Origin: Gordionus sp. m RMFG-2023 | Taxonomy: Eukaryota; Nematomorpha; Gordioida; Chordodea; Parachordodidae | DNA: 64,000 bases | NCBI RefSeq assembly: GCF_954871325.1 | Contig: NC_088775.1 | Coordinates: 44,989,561-45,053,560, forward strand | Reading direction: 5' to 3' | Shown here: one piece after another, positions 11,551-23,471 of the stretch | Numbering within the stretch: the stretch's first letter is position 1 | Layout of the letters: each line of letters begins with the position of its first letter | Notes under the pieces: model-generated | The model's database searches: none | What the model was told of the DNA's origin: nothing | Seen by the model: the letters and a program-made list of their open reading frames with translations, nothing else | Translations under genes and position numbers: made by a program

Positions 11551-14500
11551 TAAAGTTGTTAACGCTCCTTTTTAAAAGTAGCGAGCTCCCGCTCCCGCTA
11601 CTACATATTAAAAGGAGCGCTCCCGCTCCAACTAATGGAGTGCCGCTCCATAACCGCTCCTTTGATTTTCATTTTTTTAGAAGGTACACGAAACAAAATC
11701 ATATTTTTTTATCAAAACGTTTTATTTATATTATATGATATATCAAAATATTTATAATCTTTTATTAGCTTTTAAAAGTAATAAATTTTCTAAATTAGAA
11801 TCTAATAAACACCCACGCCTCTCCCTTAAGACCTGTTTTGCAATACTAAATAGGCGCTCCACAGGAGCACTAGAGGGAAGCGGGGTATTGTATTTTATAT
11901 AAATTTTTTAATTCAGGAAATTGTTCAAAAATAGTAATTTTGCTATCATTATTTAAAAAATATCTATCCAATATATTATCTTTATGGTGATCAATTTCAT
12001 GGAATCCAAAGAAATCTTCCAAATCATTGCAAGGTTCCCGTGAACTAGTAGTAGCTATTTTTCCGTCGGGTATTTGTTTCCTTAAAAAATTAAGTAATCT
12101 GCCTTTTAGTTCCATATTTTTTGGATTTTTTATCCATGACAATCGCTGCAATGATATTATCATCATTATAAATATTTGAAAATCTGCAATAAAGTTATTT
12201 AAATAGATATAATTTATTTTTTATTATAAACCTTTTATTAATACCGCTTATAAGAGACTTTACAAGAGGTTGGCAAAACTCTAAATCTGTTAATTCGTTT
12301 AATTTAGAAATGGTTGGACTTAGGAAACCCATGTCCATATGAAGCTCCCCTTCAAGGATTTTTAGAGCTTTTTTCATAGGCTCCATAACCTAAAATTTAT
12401 TTATTTCACTAAGATAACGATTATATTAATATTTACTTGACTATACTCTTTAATAAATTTACGTTCTTGGGAGTTAAAACGTATAAGCCCATGGCTATCA
12501 CATAACTCATCAAGGTCCTTTTGTTTTTCATCTAATATTTTATCTAGCAAAACCATAGACTCATAATATGAATTCCACCTAGTGGAATTTGGGCATATTA
12601 GATACCTACCCAACTTTCTGATAATATCGTCCGCCATATTTATAGACATAAGTTGTTTATTCAACAAAGATTGACACTTTTGGAATAAACTTTGAGATAC
12701 TATTTGAAAGCTTCTATCACCTAAAGCTTTCTCTGCGTCAACTGTTGCCACCAAATTGAGATTGTGGCAAGCACATCGTGAATGTTAAGGGAGATAATCA
12801 AAGCTTTCTGCCCTATTATTTATGATATCATCAATATCCACAAATTGGAAATCATCATCCATCTCAGAACTTTTATCTTCAAACATTCTAAAAAATAAAA
12901 GGAAAGTTATAATTTTAAAATAAATATTTAAGATTACCTGAATGCTTTCACAAAGTTCCTACCATTATCAGTAATGGTTTTTATCACTTTATTCTGAATT
13001 TTAAATCTTTTATGTATATCAATTATCATCTTGGCCAAAACATCAAAAGTATGCTTGCCTTGAACACATCTTAGGGCTAAAGCTGCTGATTTTCTTTGCA
13101 ATGATTTTGTGTCAATCCAATGAGCTGTTACACCCAAAAAAGACCTTTGTAAGTTAAATTAATCAAGCACATTTAAAAATATAGGCACCACCTTCTAAAT
13201 CCACTCCAGCAATCAGCTGTGGTACACACATAAGATACTCCAGAAAGCATTTCTATAATATCATCCATCATTTTATCATAACGCAAACCTATCTTTGCTA
13301 TTATAGTTTGGCGGCACATTACCTTTGCTGAAGGGGAAAACGTTTTTATCATTTTGACAAAGCTAGGATTATCTACAGTTGATAAAGGAACTAGTCTCTC
13401 AATGACATAATCAATGATTGCATTATCTCCTTCAGTTTTTGTAGGTTCATATATTTTTTGACTAAAATTTAATATTGACTCTTTTTTCTCAGAAGACTTT
13501 ATATTTTGGCTAATATCTTTTTTATTATAACTATTGATATGATTTTCAATTTTTGAATATTGATTAACATGTACTCTCTAAATATAAATTTATAAATTAA
13601 ATTAAAATTTATTTTATAAAAATCAACTTTATTTTTAACTGATAATCTAAAACATCAAATTATTAAGGTAGATTTTTTAAATAAGAAATTGACAAATATT
13701 TAATGAGCAGTATAAATATCTTTTTAGGTACTTTATTTTTTTTATTTTTGTAAATTTTTTTATTATTTTGTTTTACTTATTTTATTAATATAAAATAAAC
13801 ATAAATAATTATTTTCCAAGTTTATTGATCAAAATAAAATAAGAAAAAATCAAATTAAGATTAAGTAAAATATAAATTTTACCATAATAAAATGTATATT
13901 TTTAATTTGGATGTTACAATTCAATTTAAAAAAATACTTTAAATTTAGAAAAAAAATGTATAAAAAGGAGGTTGAACAAGTAATGAGAAAATTAAAATAT
14001 AAAAAAGCATCATATCTGACAACCCAAGCTCAACTAATATAATGAATTGCCCAAAAATAATTAAAACCATTTTAAAAATTTTTTTACAAAATAAACAAAT
14101 ATTGATTTTACTTTTAAATGTTTTTTTAAATTAAAGCGTGAGATTTTAGAGAAAGATATCCTTTTGTTGTTAATACATAATAGGCATTTCGCCTTTAAGT
14201 TGACTTTATCATCTGTATCATCTATAAGCTTGAAATATTTTTTATATGGTGGAAATGGAAATTCGGTTTCTTCTTCTATGATCTCTAAATCCATAATATC
14301 TAAAACTATTTTTTATTATATATCTATAAAATGAATATTAATATGACTTACAAGATTTTTCAAAAAATTTTGAATATAAAAAGGAAAAACTGATGTTTAA
14401 TGTTTAAAATGATTAGATGAAAAATCAATATAAAACTCGGCTCAACATTTAATAATGAATAAATTTAAATAAAATAAAATTTTATTTTCATTAAATTTTA

Positions 14501-14604
14501 ATTAACAAATATTAATAATATTTAAAAAATAATATAATTTATATATTAAATTTAAAGGAGCGGTGGAGCGGCGCTCTTCCACTCCAACCTTAAAAGGAGC
14601 TACT
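11551..14604 (-). mobile_element. hAT transposon with multi-exon transposase (copy 1)
   Basis: A minus-strand hAT element. A BED-finger exon (14294-14061: YKKYFKLIDDTDDK, then CLLC) is followed by an exon around 13588-13190 (KIYEPTKTEGDNAIIDYVIERLVPLS, then CTTADCWSG). Next come exons near 13140-12941 (AHWIDTKSLQRKSAALALR, then TDNGRNFVKAF), 12890-12430 (CPNSTRWNSYYESM) and 12386-12200 (MGFLSPTISKL), and the dimerisation exon near 12170-11850. These are the standard hAT RNase H-like and C-terminal blocks. The left end, (T)AAAGTTGTTAACGCTCC, resembles the CAGAGTTGCTAACGCTCC end of the copy at 52754. The terminal 100 bp are packed with GGAGC words. Against the inverted copy at 14605-16025, this copy has a stop in the exon containing AESFDYLP (codon TAA for CAA) and lacks about 26 bp in the last exon, so it is probably inactive itself. 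Confidence 0.85.
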
Positions 14605-16025
14605 ATGGTAGGAACTTTGTGAAAGCATTCAGGTAATCTTAAATATTTATTTTTAAATTATAACTTTCCTTTTATTTTTTAGAATGTTTGAAGATAAAGG
14701 TTCTGAGATGGATGATGATTTCCAATTTGTGGATATTGATGATGATATCATAAATAATAGGGCAGAAAGCTTTGATTATCTCCCTCAACATTCACGATGT
14801 GCTTGCCACAATCTCAATTTGGTGGCAACAGTTGACGCAGAGAAAGCTTTAGGTGATAGAAGCTTTCAAATAGTATCTCAAAGTTTATTCCAAAAGTGTC
14901 AATCTTTGTGGAATAAACAAAATATGTCTATAAATATGGCGGACGATATTATCAGAAAGTTGGGTAGGTATCTAATATGCCCAAATTCCACTAGGTGGAA
15001 TTTGTATTATGAGTCTATGGTTTTGCTAGATAAAATATTAGATGAAAAACAAAAGGACCTTGATGAGTTGTGTGATAACCATGGGCTTATACGTTTTAAC
15101 TCCCAAGAACGTAAATTTATTAGAGTATAGTAAAGTAAATATTAATATAATCGTTATCTTAGTGAAATAAATAAATTTTAGGTTATGGAGCCTATGAAAA
15201 AAGCTCTAAAAATCCTTGCAGGGGAGCTTCATATGGACATGGGTTTCCTAAGTCCAACCATTTCTAAATTAAACGAATTAACAGATTTAGAGTTTTGCCA
15301 ACCTCTTGTAAAGTCTCTTATAAGCGGTATTAATAAAAGGTTTATAATAAGAAATAAATTATATCTATTTAAATAACTTTATTGCAGATTTTCAAATATT
15401 TATAATGATGATAATATCATTGCAGCGATTGTACATCCTGCATTCAAATTGAATTGGGAATGGATAAAAAATCCAAAAAATATGGAACTAAAAGGCAGAT
15501 TACTTAATTTTTTAAGGAAACAAATACCCGACGGAAAAATAGCTACTACTAGTTCACGGGAACCTTGCAATGATTTGGAAGATTTCTTTGGATTCCATGA
15601 AATTGATCACCATGAAGATAATATATTGGATAGATATTTTTTAAATAATGATAGCAAAATTACTATTTTTGAACAATTCCCTGAATTAAAAAATATTTAT
15701 ATAAAATACAATACCCCGCTTCCCTCTAGTGCTCCTGTGGAGCGCCTATTTAGTATTGCAAAACAGGTCTTAGGGGAGAGGCGTGGGTGTTTATTAGATT
15801 CTAATTTAGAAAATTTATTACTTTTAAAAGCTAATAAAAGATTATAAATATTTTGATATATCATATAATATAAATAAAAAGTTTTGATAAAAAAATATGA
15901 TTTTGTTTCGTGTACCTTCTAAAAAAATGAAAATCAAAGGAGCGGTTATGGAGCGGGAGCTCGCTCCTTTTGAGAAGGTAGGAGCGGGAGCTAGCTACTT
16001 TTAAAAAGGAGCGTTAATAACTCTG
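14605..16025 (+). mobile_element. inverted duplicate of the hAT 3' half (copy 2)
   Basis: A near-identical reverse complement of 11551-12966, running from ATGGTAGGAACTTTGTG to the element end GGAGCGTTAATAACTCTG. It encodes 148 residues from 14684 (through NSTRWNLYYESMVLLDKIL), the MEPMKKALKIL exon (15185-15376) and a C-terminal exon (15449-15847) ending [20 protein letters not shown], the conserved hAT dimerisation block. It lacks the BED finger and the first catalytic exons. It keeps the Gln codon and the 26 bp missing from copy 1, but has its own small lesion where copy 1 reads FIKEYSQ. The lesions are therefore complementary. With copy 1 it forms a 1.4-kb-arm hairpin around a 1.6-kb spacer. 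No 8-bp duplication flanks the composite, so it probably arose by rearrangement or aberrant transposition. Confidence 0.85.
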
Positions 16026-16372
16026 GAATTTATGTAAAGGGCACTATCAAAATGATTATTTAGATTTCCATGTATTATACAATTTATGATAATGATAAAG
16101 GGCACAATGCAGCCTATTTAGATTTCCATATATTATAGAATTTATGATAATGATAAAGGGCATGATGCAGCCTATTTAGATTTCCATGGATTATAGAATT
16201 TATGATAATGATAAAGGGCACGTTGCAGCCTATTTGGATTTCCATGGATTATGGAATTTATAATAATGATAAAGGGCACTATCAAAATGATTGATGCAGC
16301 CTATTTAGATTTCCGTGGATTATAGAATTTATAATGATAAAGGGCACTATCAAAATGATTGATACAGCCTAT
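16026..16372 (+). repeat. tandem array of about 62-bp units
   Basis: About six head-to-tail copies of a unit built from GATAATGATAAAGGGCAC, a CAGCCTATTTAGATTTCC block and ATTATAGAATTTAT. Units differ by a few bases, and some carry an insertion reading ACTATCAAAATGATTGA. No coding potential. The array lies between the hAT composite and the Ty3-type relic. Confidence 0.8.
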
Positions 16373-16374
16373 AT

Positions 16375-16760
16375 TACAGTGTTTGAGAATAAATTATTAT
16401 TAATAAAAAATGTTGCAGGAAAACTACAAATGGAAGAAAATACAAAACCAATTGCACTGCGAGTACCATTATTGAAAATGAACTGAATCGTTTGGAAGAT
16501 AATAATATAATAAAGAAAATAGATCCATAACAAGAGAAACCTGGAGTACTCCAATGGTAGTGGTACGTAAAACTTCAGGTGAACTACGATTATGTAGAGA
16601 ATTCTACCAACGTTTGAAGAATTAATCGCAAAAGTCGCTATAGATCTCAAAGATGCATATCTACAAATCATCACCCGGAAATGGGAAGAAACTACAAATA
16701 AGGGAAGATGATAAAGTTAGGAGATGAAAACAAAAAAAATTAATAGATGAACTCACTTGG
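16375..16760 (+). mobile_element. Ty3-type reverse transcriptase relic
   Basis: A fossil fragment with Ty3/gypsy reverse-transcriptase character. Readable traces include the region before the palm and a segment ending VAIDLKDAYLQI, the conserved block around the first catalytic Asp. It is heavily broken. The tail (about 16690-16755) is shared with the integrase relic at 4985-5400, and an LTR-like repeat follows at 16780. It is old. Confidence 0.6.
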
Positions 16761-16779
16761 TAAATAAAAAGATTGGTAG

Positions 16780-16907
16780 ACGTTATAACTTTTTAAAAGG
16801 ACGTTATAAATTTTAAAATGTATATTATCTTATTATAACTTTCCTACATGTAATATTATATTATCGAGGTTAATCAAATTGCATATTATTAGAAGTTAAA
16901 TTGGATA
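16780..16907 (+). repeat. LTR-like direct repeat, right copy
   Basis: Partner of the repeat at 11430-11550, in the same orientation. It follows the Ty3-type relic directly, which favours its being part of that element's LTR. Confidence 0.5.
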
Positions 16908-17684
16908 ATTATATAAATGTATATATACAAAAGAATTACAAATAAAATTCATTATTGTTTTTAAAACATAATCGATTTAATAAAAGGGATTCGATAAGAT
17001 GTTTAAATTTTAATTCAAAGGACTTAAGGAGGGAATTAAATTGGAAAGTAGGGGAAGATTTAAAGATGTACTAGAATTTAGGTAAGAAAAACATTTTTTG
17101 GTAGGAAAAAAAATGATGGTTGGGGAAGATTCTTAAGCGAATTAAAAAGAGTAAAAGAGAGTTCCTCATGCGGAATAATTTTAAAACCGGGGGAGGGGAT
17201 AAAATTCTTATTGTCGAGGGAAGATATTTCACATTTCTTCCTATCTAAGGAAAACCAATTTTTGTTGGGTAAAGATCCACCGTCGAGATACCATAAATTA
17301 AGTTTTAATTTGAAATCAGGTTTTAAATTTTTGATCAAATTCTGAATAGCTATAGTAAAGAGTAAGGGACTTAGTGGATCACTTTGCTGAATCCTCTCTT
17401 CAGAGAATATGGAATTCCCTGAATTTGAGTAATGAGGGAAATCCATAGCAGGAATTAATTCCAATATTTGGGGATAAAAATACGACTTCACACCCACCTC
17501 TAACTCAAAAACCTAACTGTGAGGGAAATAGGAGGAAACTGGCTTTAAACCGAATCCTATTAACTATAATCTTGGTGACTAATAGTAAAAAAATAACCCT
17601 ATAGTTATGGGTATAATATCACCATCCAGCATGACGTATACCAAAAAAATTAGGACGTATACAAGGAACTTAGTGTATGAGGAT

Positions 17685-18047
17685 TGTTGTAATTATTGAA
17701 AAAAAGAAGAAATAAATTTAATATAATACATAAGATGTCAGTTATTTTCTGACAGGGTATTAAGTTTTCTTTGGGGGAAGAAGAGGAGATGATGATCACG
17801 GGGTGTATTTCATTGTTAGGAAAAACCCCTAGTGGGAGATGGGAAAATATTGAATAAGATGTCAGCTGTGAACCTTTGGGAGATGAAGAAATGGATAATA
17901 ATTATATTAAATTTTGGTATATTTTTTTTGTGTTAATGTATAGAGATTGTTGTTGATGTTTTTAATAAATAAATTTGAGTCTTATTATTATGAAATTATG
18001 GTTTGTTTTGTGTTATGGGATATGGTTTGATATAGAGGTTTTTGAAA
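17685..18047 (+). repeat. left LTR of the non-autonomous element
   Basis: 363 bp, beginning TGTTGTAATT and ending GAGGTTTTTGAAA. It matches 19980-20340 nearly base for base. Confidence 0.9.
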
Positions 18048-19979
18048 TTGGTGCACGATGACTATAGGATAGTTTCGATTCCAGGGTTATTCGGTATTTT
18101 AAAGGTAAACACAAAATTTTTGTATAAATATTATATGAAAAATTTTAACCATGCAATGTATTAAAAACTATATAGATACGTGAGTTTAAAAATTTCTATA
18201 CTTTTATATTTAACTTTAAAAAAATGTAAGATTGAAAGTAGGTAATGAGTATTAGGCAGAAATATGGAAATAAGATCAGGAATTTAAGACAGTAATATTT
18301 GGTATATTATCTTATGTCTAGATGTATATGGTATATCTAATTTTGATCATTATTTGGTATGCCTTAAAACTCAATGAATGGTGTTATAGGTATTCCGTCA
18401 TAGGAAGCTGAAAGACCTCATGAACAGCAGGCCAGAAAGGATTGTTAAATATTTAAATATGTGAAATTTATGAAAATATATATGGATATAGACTTTTGTA
18501 ATAAAGTGTGTATTATTTAATTATGCATTTTGGGTTTGTAAAGGGATGAATATGTATGGGATAATTTATCATTAATTAATGTTAATATATTGCATAGGTA
18601 ACATATGATATATTTAACTATGAATTATTATTTATAATGTTAATATATTGTATAGGTAACATATGATATATTTAATTATGAATGAGAATTTGAAGGAATT
18701 GAAGTATGATGAAGTCAGAATAATATCTATAATGTTAGATGTGGATAGTTATTTTGATTTAGTGTCTGCATTTAGTGTATATATAAATTGGATAGGAATT
18801 TATATGATACATTAGATGGTGTATAATATTTTTTTTTTCAAATTATGAAATCTTTATATTTAATATATATATTTTTTTTTAAATTATAAATTTTTATAAG
18901 AAGTTTTATTTGCAATTATTATATTATTTGTGTGGTATGCAATGATGTGAAGGGAAAATATTTTTACAGATAAGGTCAGCCCGTGTTGAGGGGTATGCCT
19001 TGAGGTGAAAATATTGTTTAGTTAGCATACTGGGGAAAGTTTTTTTTTTGTAAATTTATGCTGCATAATACATTTTTTTTAATCTTTTTAATAATTTTAT
19101 AACACATCACATTTTACTATTTAATTATGAACATATTTTTAAAGAAAAGACTCAAATTATTTTATATTGTGAAGGTATATTAAAAATTCTTTACATATAT
19201 ACCATATAGCCCATTATATTATCAATTTTTGTTACTTTGCATTCTACATTTTTGTGAATTTGTGCTAATTGTGATGACAGAGTTAGGTAGAAATGGTATA
19301 TTTTTCTTAGGATACTGAGTAATTCCTAGATGAAAATATTGTATTTTCTACATATTATATATTTGTTCCTTCATATATAATATTAAATGTATTTATATAC
19401 GTATGTATTGTAATTTTATTTATAATCTTTGTTCGGCCAAGTTTCGCAATTATTTTTAATACCTAAAGATGGATTTTTATATTCATTTTAGGAAATATTT
19501 ATAAAGATGTAGCTTTGTTTTTTTCACATGATAGAAGAAAAATTACATGTGTTTAAATTGCATTTCACACATAGACAATGTTTTCACATTATATTATTAT
19601 ATGTAAAATCATTATTTCCTAATTACCATGAATCATACCCTAATAATGTATATTATAGCTAGTAGTTCCCAAATGTCTTAAAATGAATAAATTATTATGT
19701 TTTGCGGATATTACATTGTCCATATTAATGTTCCGTAGATTATAAATGCAGATACCTTAATATACATGTCATTATTGATAATGTCTGTTTTCGCGATTTT
19801 ATATTGAAATATAATGGAGTTATTATATTATAAATCATCATACGGGAAGATGATTCGATAATCTCCTGAACATCTTCAAGGCTTTCCGATACAATTTAAA
19901 GAGGTGATTCGATACAATTCAAAGGGGCGATTCAACACCACCACAGAGAGAGGGACGCTGGGCTTGTGAAGGGTGGGCG

Positions 19980-20340
19980 TGTTGTAATTATTGAAAAAAA
20001 GAAGAAATAAATTTAATATAATACATAAGATGTCAGTTATTTTCTGACAGGGTATTAAGTTTTCTTTGGGGGAAGAAGAGGAGATGATGATCACGGGGTG
20101 TATTTCATTGTTAGGAAAAACCCCTAGTGGGAGATGGGAAAATATTGAATAAGATGTCAGCTGTGAACCTTTGGGAGATGAAGAAATGGATAATAATTAT
20201 ATTAAATTTTGGTATATTTTTTTTGTGTTAATGTATAGATTGTTGTTGATGTTTTTAATAAATAAATTTGAGTCTTATTATTATGAAATTATGGTTTGTT
20301 TTGTGTTATGGGATATGGTTTGATATAGAGGTTTTTGAAA
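19980..20340 (+). repeat. right LTR of the non-autonomous element
   Basis: 361 bp, preceded by a purine-rich tract and followed by the AGGAT target duplication. Confidence 0.9.
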
Positions 20341-20760
20341 AGGATGTTATTAGAAAGTTCGGTTAATGTATTTAGTAAAGGGTCAATAAAACCATTATCA
20401 AAGCATTGGATTAAATCAAGGAAAAAACCGGGTCTGAAACCGTCTAAATCACCTGTTGTCCCTTTTTTAAAGGACTTCAAGCACTCAAGAACTTCATCAC
20501 AAGTAAAGGGAATAGGAGAAGAGCCAAGCTAGTGAATGTTAAAAGGGAACGCCAATGGATGTTTTTCAAGAAGTTGTTGAAAAATAGAAGCGTTAATAAG
20601 GAAAATAGTATCATCATAAGTCAAAATTCGGGCAGCACCGTTAACATCTCCAAGGTTGATTTTTCAGAGATATATTTGCAGCGAAAAGAGTTAGAGATGG
20701 AGTAATATTCGTCAATAATGGTTGAAAATGACACTTTCTCCTTAATTGAGGCCGATAAAT

Positions 20761-22361
20761 TATTTATTTATTTTTGGGTTTAACTAGAACTTGAAATCAA
20801 AAACAAATCAGGTCTAACCATAAGGGAGTTGAGGATAAATCTGAATTCAAATTATTTATAAGTGACTTGAGTTTGAAATTGATTCTCGGGCTGCTATAGG
20901 GATCCTATATAGAATAGGGGGCTTATGTGAAATATGAAATTAATCAACAGGGCGAGAGGGACAACAATCAGGACTGGGGTCATACGAGTGAGGAGAACTA
21001 ATAAGGATCTGGGAGAGAAGGGATGGGGGATAATGTAAGCGGGTGAACGACATGGGCCATTTAAATTAAGTGAAATTATATTTAAACACACATGGCAACA
21101 AACGCTTATCATGATATAACTCTGGAGAAACAAACAAAAAGATATTGTAAAGGAATAAAGGGTGAAAAAACAAAAAGATATTGTAAAGGAATAAAGGGGG
21201 AAAGCATATTTTCAATTATTTAGTTAAGGCTATGTCCTAAATATCAAAAAATTGCAATGATTATAAATTTTACGATTCGTAAAACTTTAATCTTTTTATC
21301 ATTAAATTTTTGAAAATTGCAAGAATAAAAATTCAATTATTTAGTTAAGGCTATGTCCTAAATATCAAAAAATTGCATAGCGCAATTTGCGCGAATCTAA
21401 CGAGAAAAAAAATATAAGTCATTTTTAATTGAAAAGTATAATGTTGACCTAAATGATTTTTTCTTGCGCAAATTACATGATTCTTAAAAATTTTACGATT
21501 CGTAAAACTTAATCTTTTTATCATTAAATTTTTGAAAATTGCGTGAATAAAAATGGCGAACGAATTTCAATTGATGGAAAATAAGACCTTATAGACATTT
21601 GTGGTGTAATAGTGACCTTAAATATAGAGATACAGCAGCTAATAAGTCACCTGGGAAGAAATTATATAAATATTATTTTATATTTTAGGTTAAGGTGCTG
21701 CTATGATGAACAGCAAGCACCTAATTTATTGAAGATTTTTACTGGCTAAAAAAAATGTGGAGGATATATGTAAGCACACTGAAGCAAGTTTCAGTTTGAA
21801 ACAATCTAAGGATGCTATTAATGTACAAATATCTCCATATGTATTATAACATGAAATTAGAACTATATAATAATCTATATTTTAGGATTAAGAGCCAAAC
21901 ATCCAAGATATGTTAAATGTACAAATATCATCACAAGCATTATATAATAATCTATATCTTAGGATTTAGAGCCAAACACACAAGATATATTAAATGATAA
22001 GTCAATCAGAAACAAATTTTTGAATTTAAAATGAAATTTTCCCTTCATATTTATAATTTTGTATATTATTTTCATATTTATAATTTTGTATATTATTTTC
22101 ATATTTATAATTTTGTATATTATCTTCATATTTATAATTTTGTATATTTTTATAATAAAAATTATTATGTTTAATGAATTTTTATAAAATGTGATTTAGT
22201 CATTTTAGCAGTCTTCTACCTTAAATTAAATACAAATCACTCACTTATACAATATAATCAAAACACCACTTTTTATAGAATATTTATAAATAAATGCTAT
22301 AACTTTGACAAATTTAAACTCATAAGAAATATAAGGTAATGATTAAAAAATAGATGTATAC
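20761..22361. repeat. gene-free stretch with several short duplications
   Basis: No supported gene. Duplicated blocks include ACAAAAAGATATTGTAAAGG twice near 21136-21200, and TTAGTTAAGGCTATGTCC twice (about 21222 and 21342). TTTTACGATTCGTAAAACTT occurs twice (about 21270 and 21489) and is itself nearly palindromic. A block of about 80 bp containing TATATAATAATCTATAT is repeated near 21865-22000. At 22045-22150 there are about four units of a 27-bp repeat containing CATATTTATAATTTTGTATA. GCGCAATTTGCGCGAAT near 21380 and TTGCGCAAATTACATGATTC near 21463 form an imperfect inverted pair. Together this looks like nested remains of small non-autonomous elements. Confidence 0.5.
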
Positions 22362-22490
22362 AAAATTTTTTGGGATAAGGGTATTCTTCATAATTAATTT
22401 GTGTACAATGATTGCCCTCAATATCAATAATAATATTTTGTAATAAGCAGTCAGCCTTAACTATTTGTATAGTATTAGTAATATTAGTTT
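22362..22490 (-). CDS. candidate host exon with two cysteines
   Basis: On the minus strand an acceptor (AAATTCTCAG) precedes a 42-codon frame entering in phase 1. It contains ETNITNTIQIVKADC, then DIEGNHC, INYEEYPYPKK, and reaches a weak GTATAC donor. Without the donor the frame runs on through a hydrophobic stretch to a stop at 22297. It lies downstream of the TMEM59-like exons on the same strand and could belong to that gene. However, the exon at 23472 ends in phase 0 and this one begins in phase 1, so at least one further exon would be needed between them. No homology was recognised. Confidence 0.25.
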
Positions 22491-23079
22491 CTGAGAATTT
22501 ATATAAGTGTTTAAATTTGGCACTTATGATTATCTTCAAATAATATAAAATTAGTAAATCATTCACATCAAACATTTTATATATTTTAAATTGAAAATAA
22601 ATGTATGATTCAGGACATGTTTCATATCTCTCAAAACTCACGAAAGTTTTGTATTTCGCAAAACTTTTGAGTAATTTTTGTTGTGTTTTAACTAGTTTAT
22701 AATAGTTATTATGTTTTTGGTTCTAGTGATATGTTTTTATATTACCATTTATATATTTGTTTTCTTTGTTCAATTAGAAGTGATGTGTTTTTCTCATTAT
22801 CATGTATATCTTTTTTTTTCTTTGTTCACGTATACCAAGCTTGTTTTGATTTCATCCTCAAAACTGGTTCTAGCCAGTTTTCGAGATGGGCCTGGATTAT
22901 TAACATTCTTTTTTTATTATTTTAATTTATCTATATAAAGATCACGAAAAATGAAATTCGGGATTGTGATTTTTTTTGATGAATGATTTTATTTAAATTC
23001 TTTTTTTTGTAAACTATTGAAATAAAATTTGTTTAACCTTAATTCGGTGATATTAGCTTTTGGATTAACTTTAAAATAA

Positions 23080-23215
23080 TATTTACACGACGTTGTCAGC
23101 GTGATCCCATGACAAAATCGATACCCAAACCCGGCCCCCTGGACCCCCTTATCGACCATCCCGGACTGTGTTTTCCCCACTCAGACGGTTAGACCCGTCG
23201 GTCAATATTCAACAA
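23080..23215. other. GC-rich island of unknown origin
   Basis: About 130 bp with dense GC (CCCGGCCCCCTGGACCCCC, then CCATCCCGGACTG and CAGACGGTTAGACCCGTCGG) in otherwise AT-rich DNA. ACGGGTCT and AGACCCGT words allow local folding. A 63-residue minus-strand frame runs through it but shows no domain. It may be the end of a foreign or young element; no partner copy was seen in the window. Confidence 0.4.
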
Positions 23216-23471
23216 TTTTTTTTTTAAATTTAGGACGCAGCCTAAGTTATATAAAAAATTATCGCTTATATTAAATAAGAATGAAGATGCCATTTTATCG
23301 GATCTACTCGATAAATTTAATAATAAAAAAAGAAAATTTGACTCGATCTGATCCAATAAAAAAAACCATCCCTAATTTTTCCTTTATTCTTTAATTTACA
23401 ATCTTTTTCCTAATGTTCAAATTCTTGTTTTTATATTTTTTTATTTCCATAATAAATGTCGATAAATTTAC

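Larger units (their letters stand above)
17685..20340 (+). mobile_element. coding-free LTR retrotransposon (TRIM/LARD-like), 2.66 kb
   Basis: The two ends are direct repeats of 363 and 361 bp differing by about a dinucleotide, starting TGTTGTAATTATTG. The element is flanked by a perfect 5-bp target duplication, AGGAT, at 17680-17684 and 20341-20345. Just inside the left LTR is a primer-binding-site-like TTGGTGCACGATGAC, and just before the right LTR is a purine-rich GTGAAGGGTGGGCG. The roughly 1.9-kb interior has no long open frame or protein motif. This is a non-autonomous element needing proteins from elsewhere. The near-identical LTRs make it fairly young. It landed in the reverse-transcriptase relic at 17045-20760. 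Confidence 0.9.
17045..20760 (-). pseudogene. LINE-type reverse transcriptase relic, split by an LTR element
   Basis: Minus-strand reverse-transcriptase sequence in two parts, with 17685-20340 inserted. The N-terminal part (20760-20346) reads DVNGAARIL, HPLAFPF and CLKSFKKGTTGDLDGFRP, the block in which RVT_1 proteins usually have S-G-x-DG-R-P. After the insertion, 17679-17045 reads LDGDIIPITIG and then a palm region, RIQQSDPLSPLLFTIAIQNL followed by LWYLDGG. The latter stands where active enzymes have Y-L-D-D, so the second catalytic Asp is changed to Gly. The QQGDP box reads QQSDP. Stop codons occur, for example in the thumb-proximal part and before LGSSPIPFTCDEV. The clade is unresolved: the combination of GDVxGAxRxLxSxD and WYLDDG is common in animal non-LTR elements. 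No endonuclease domain or poly-A tail was found. It is dead and older than the insertion inside it. Confidence 0.75.
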
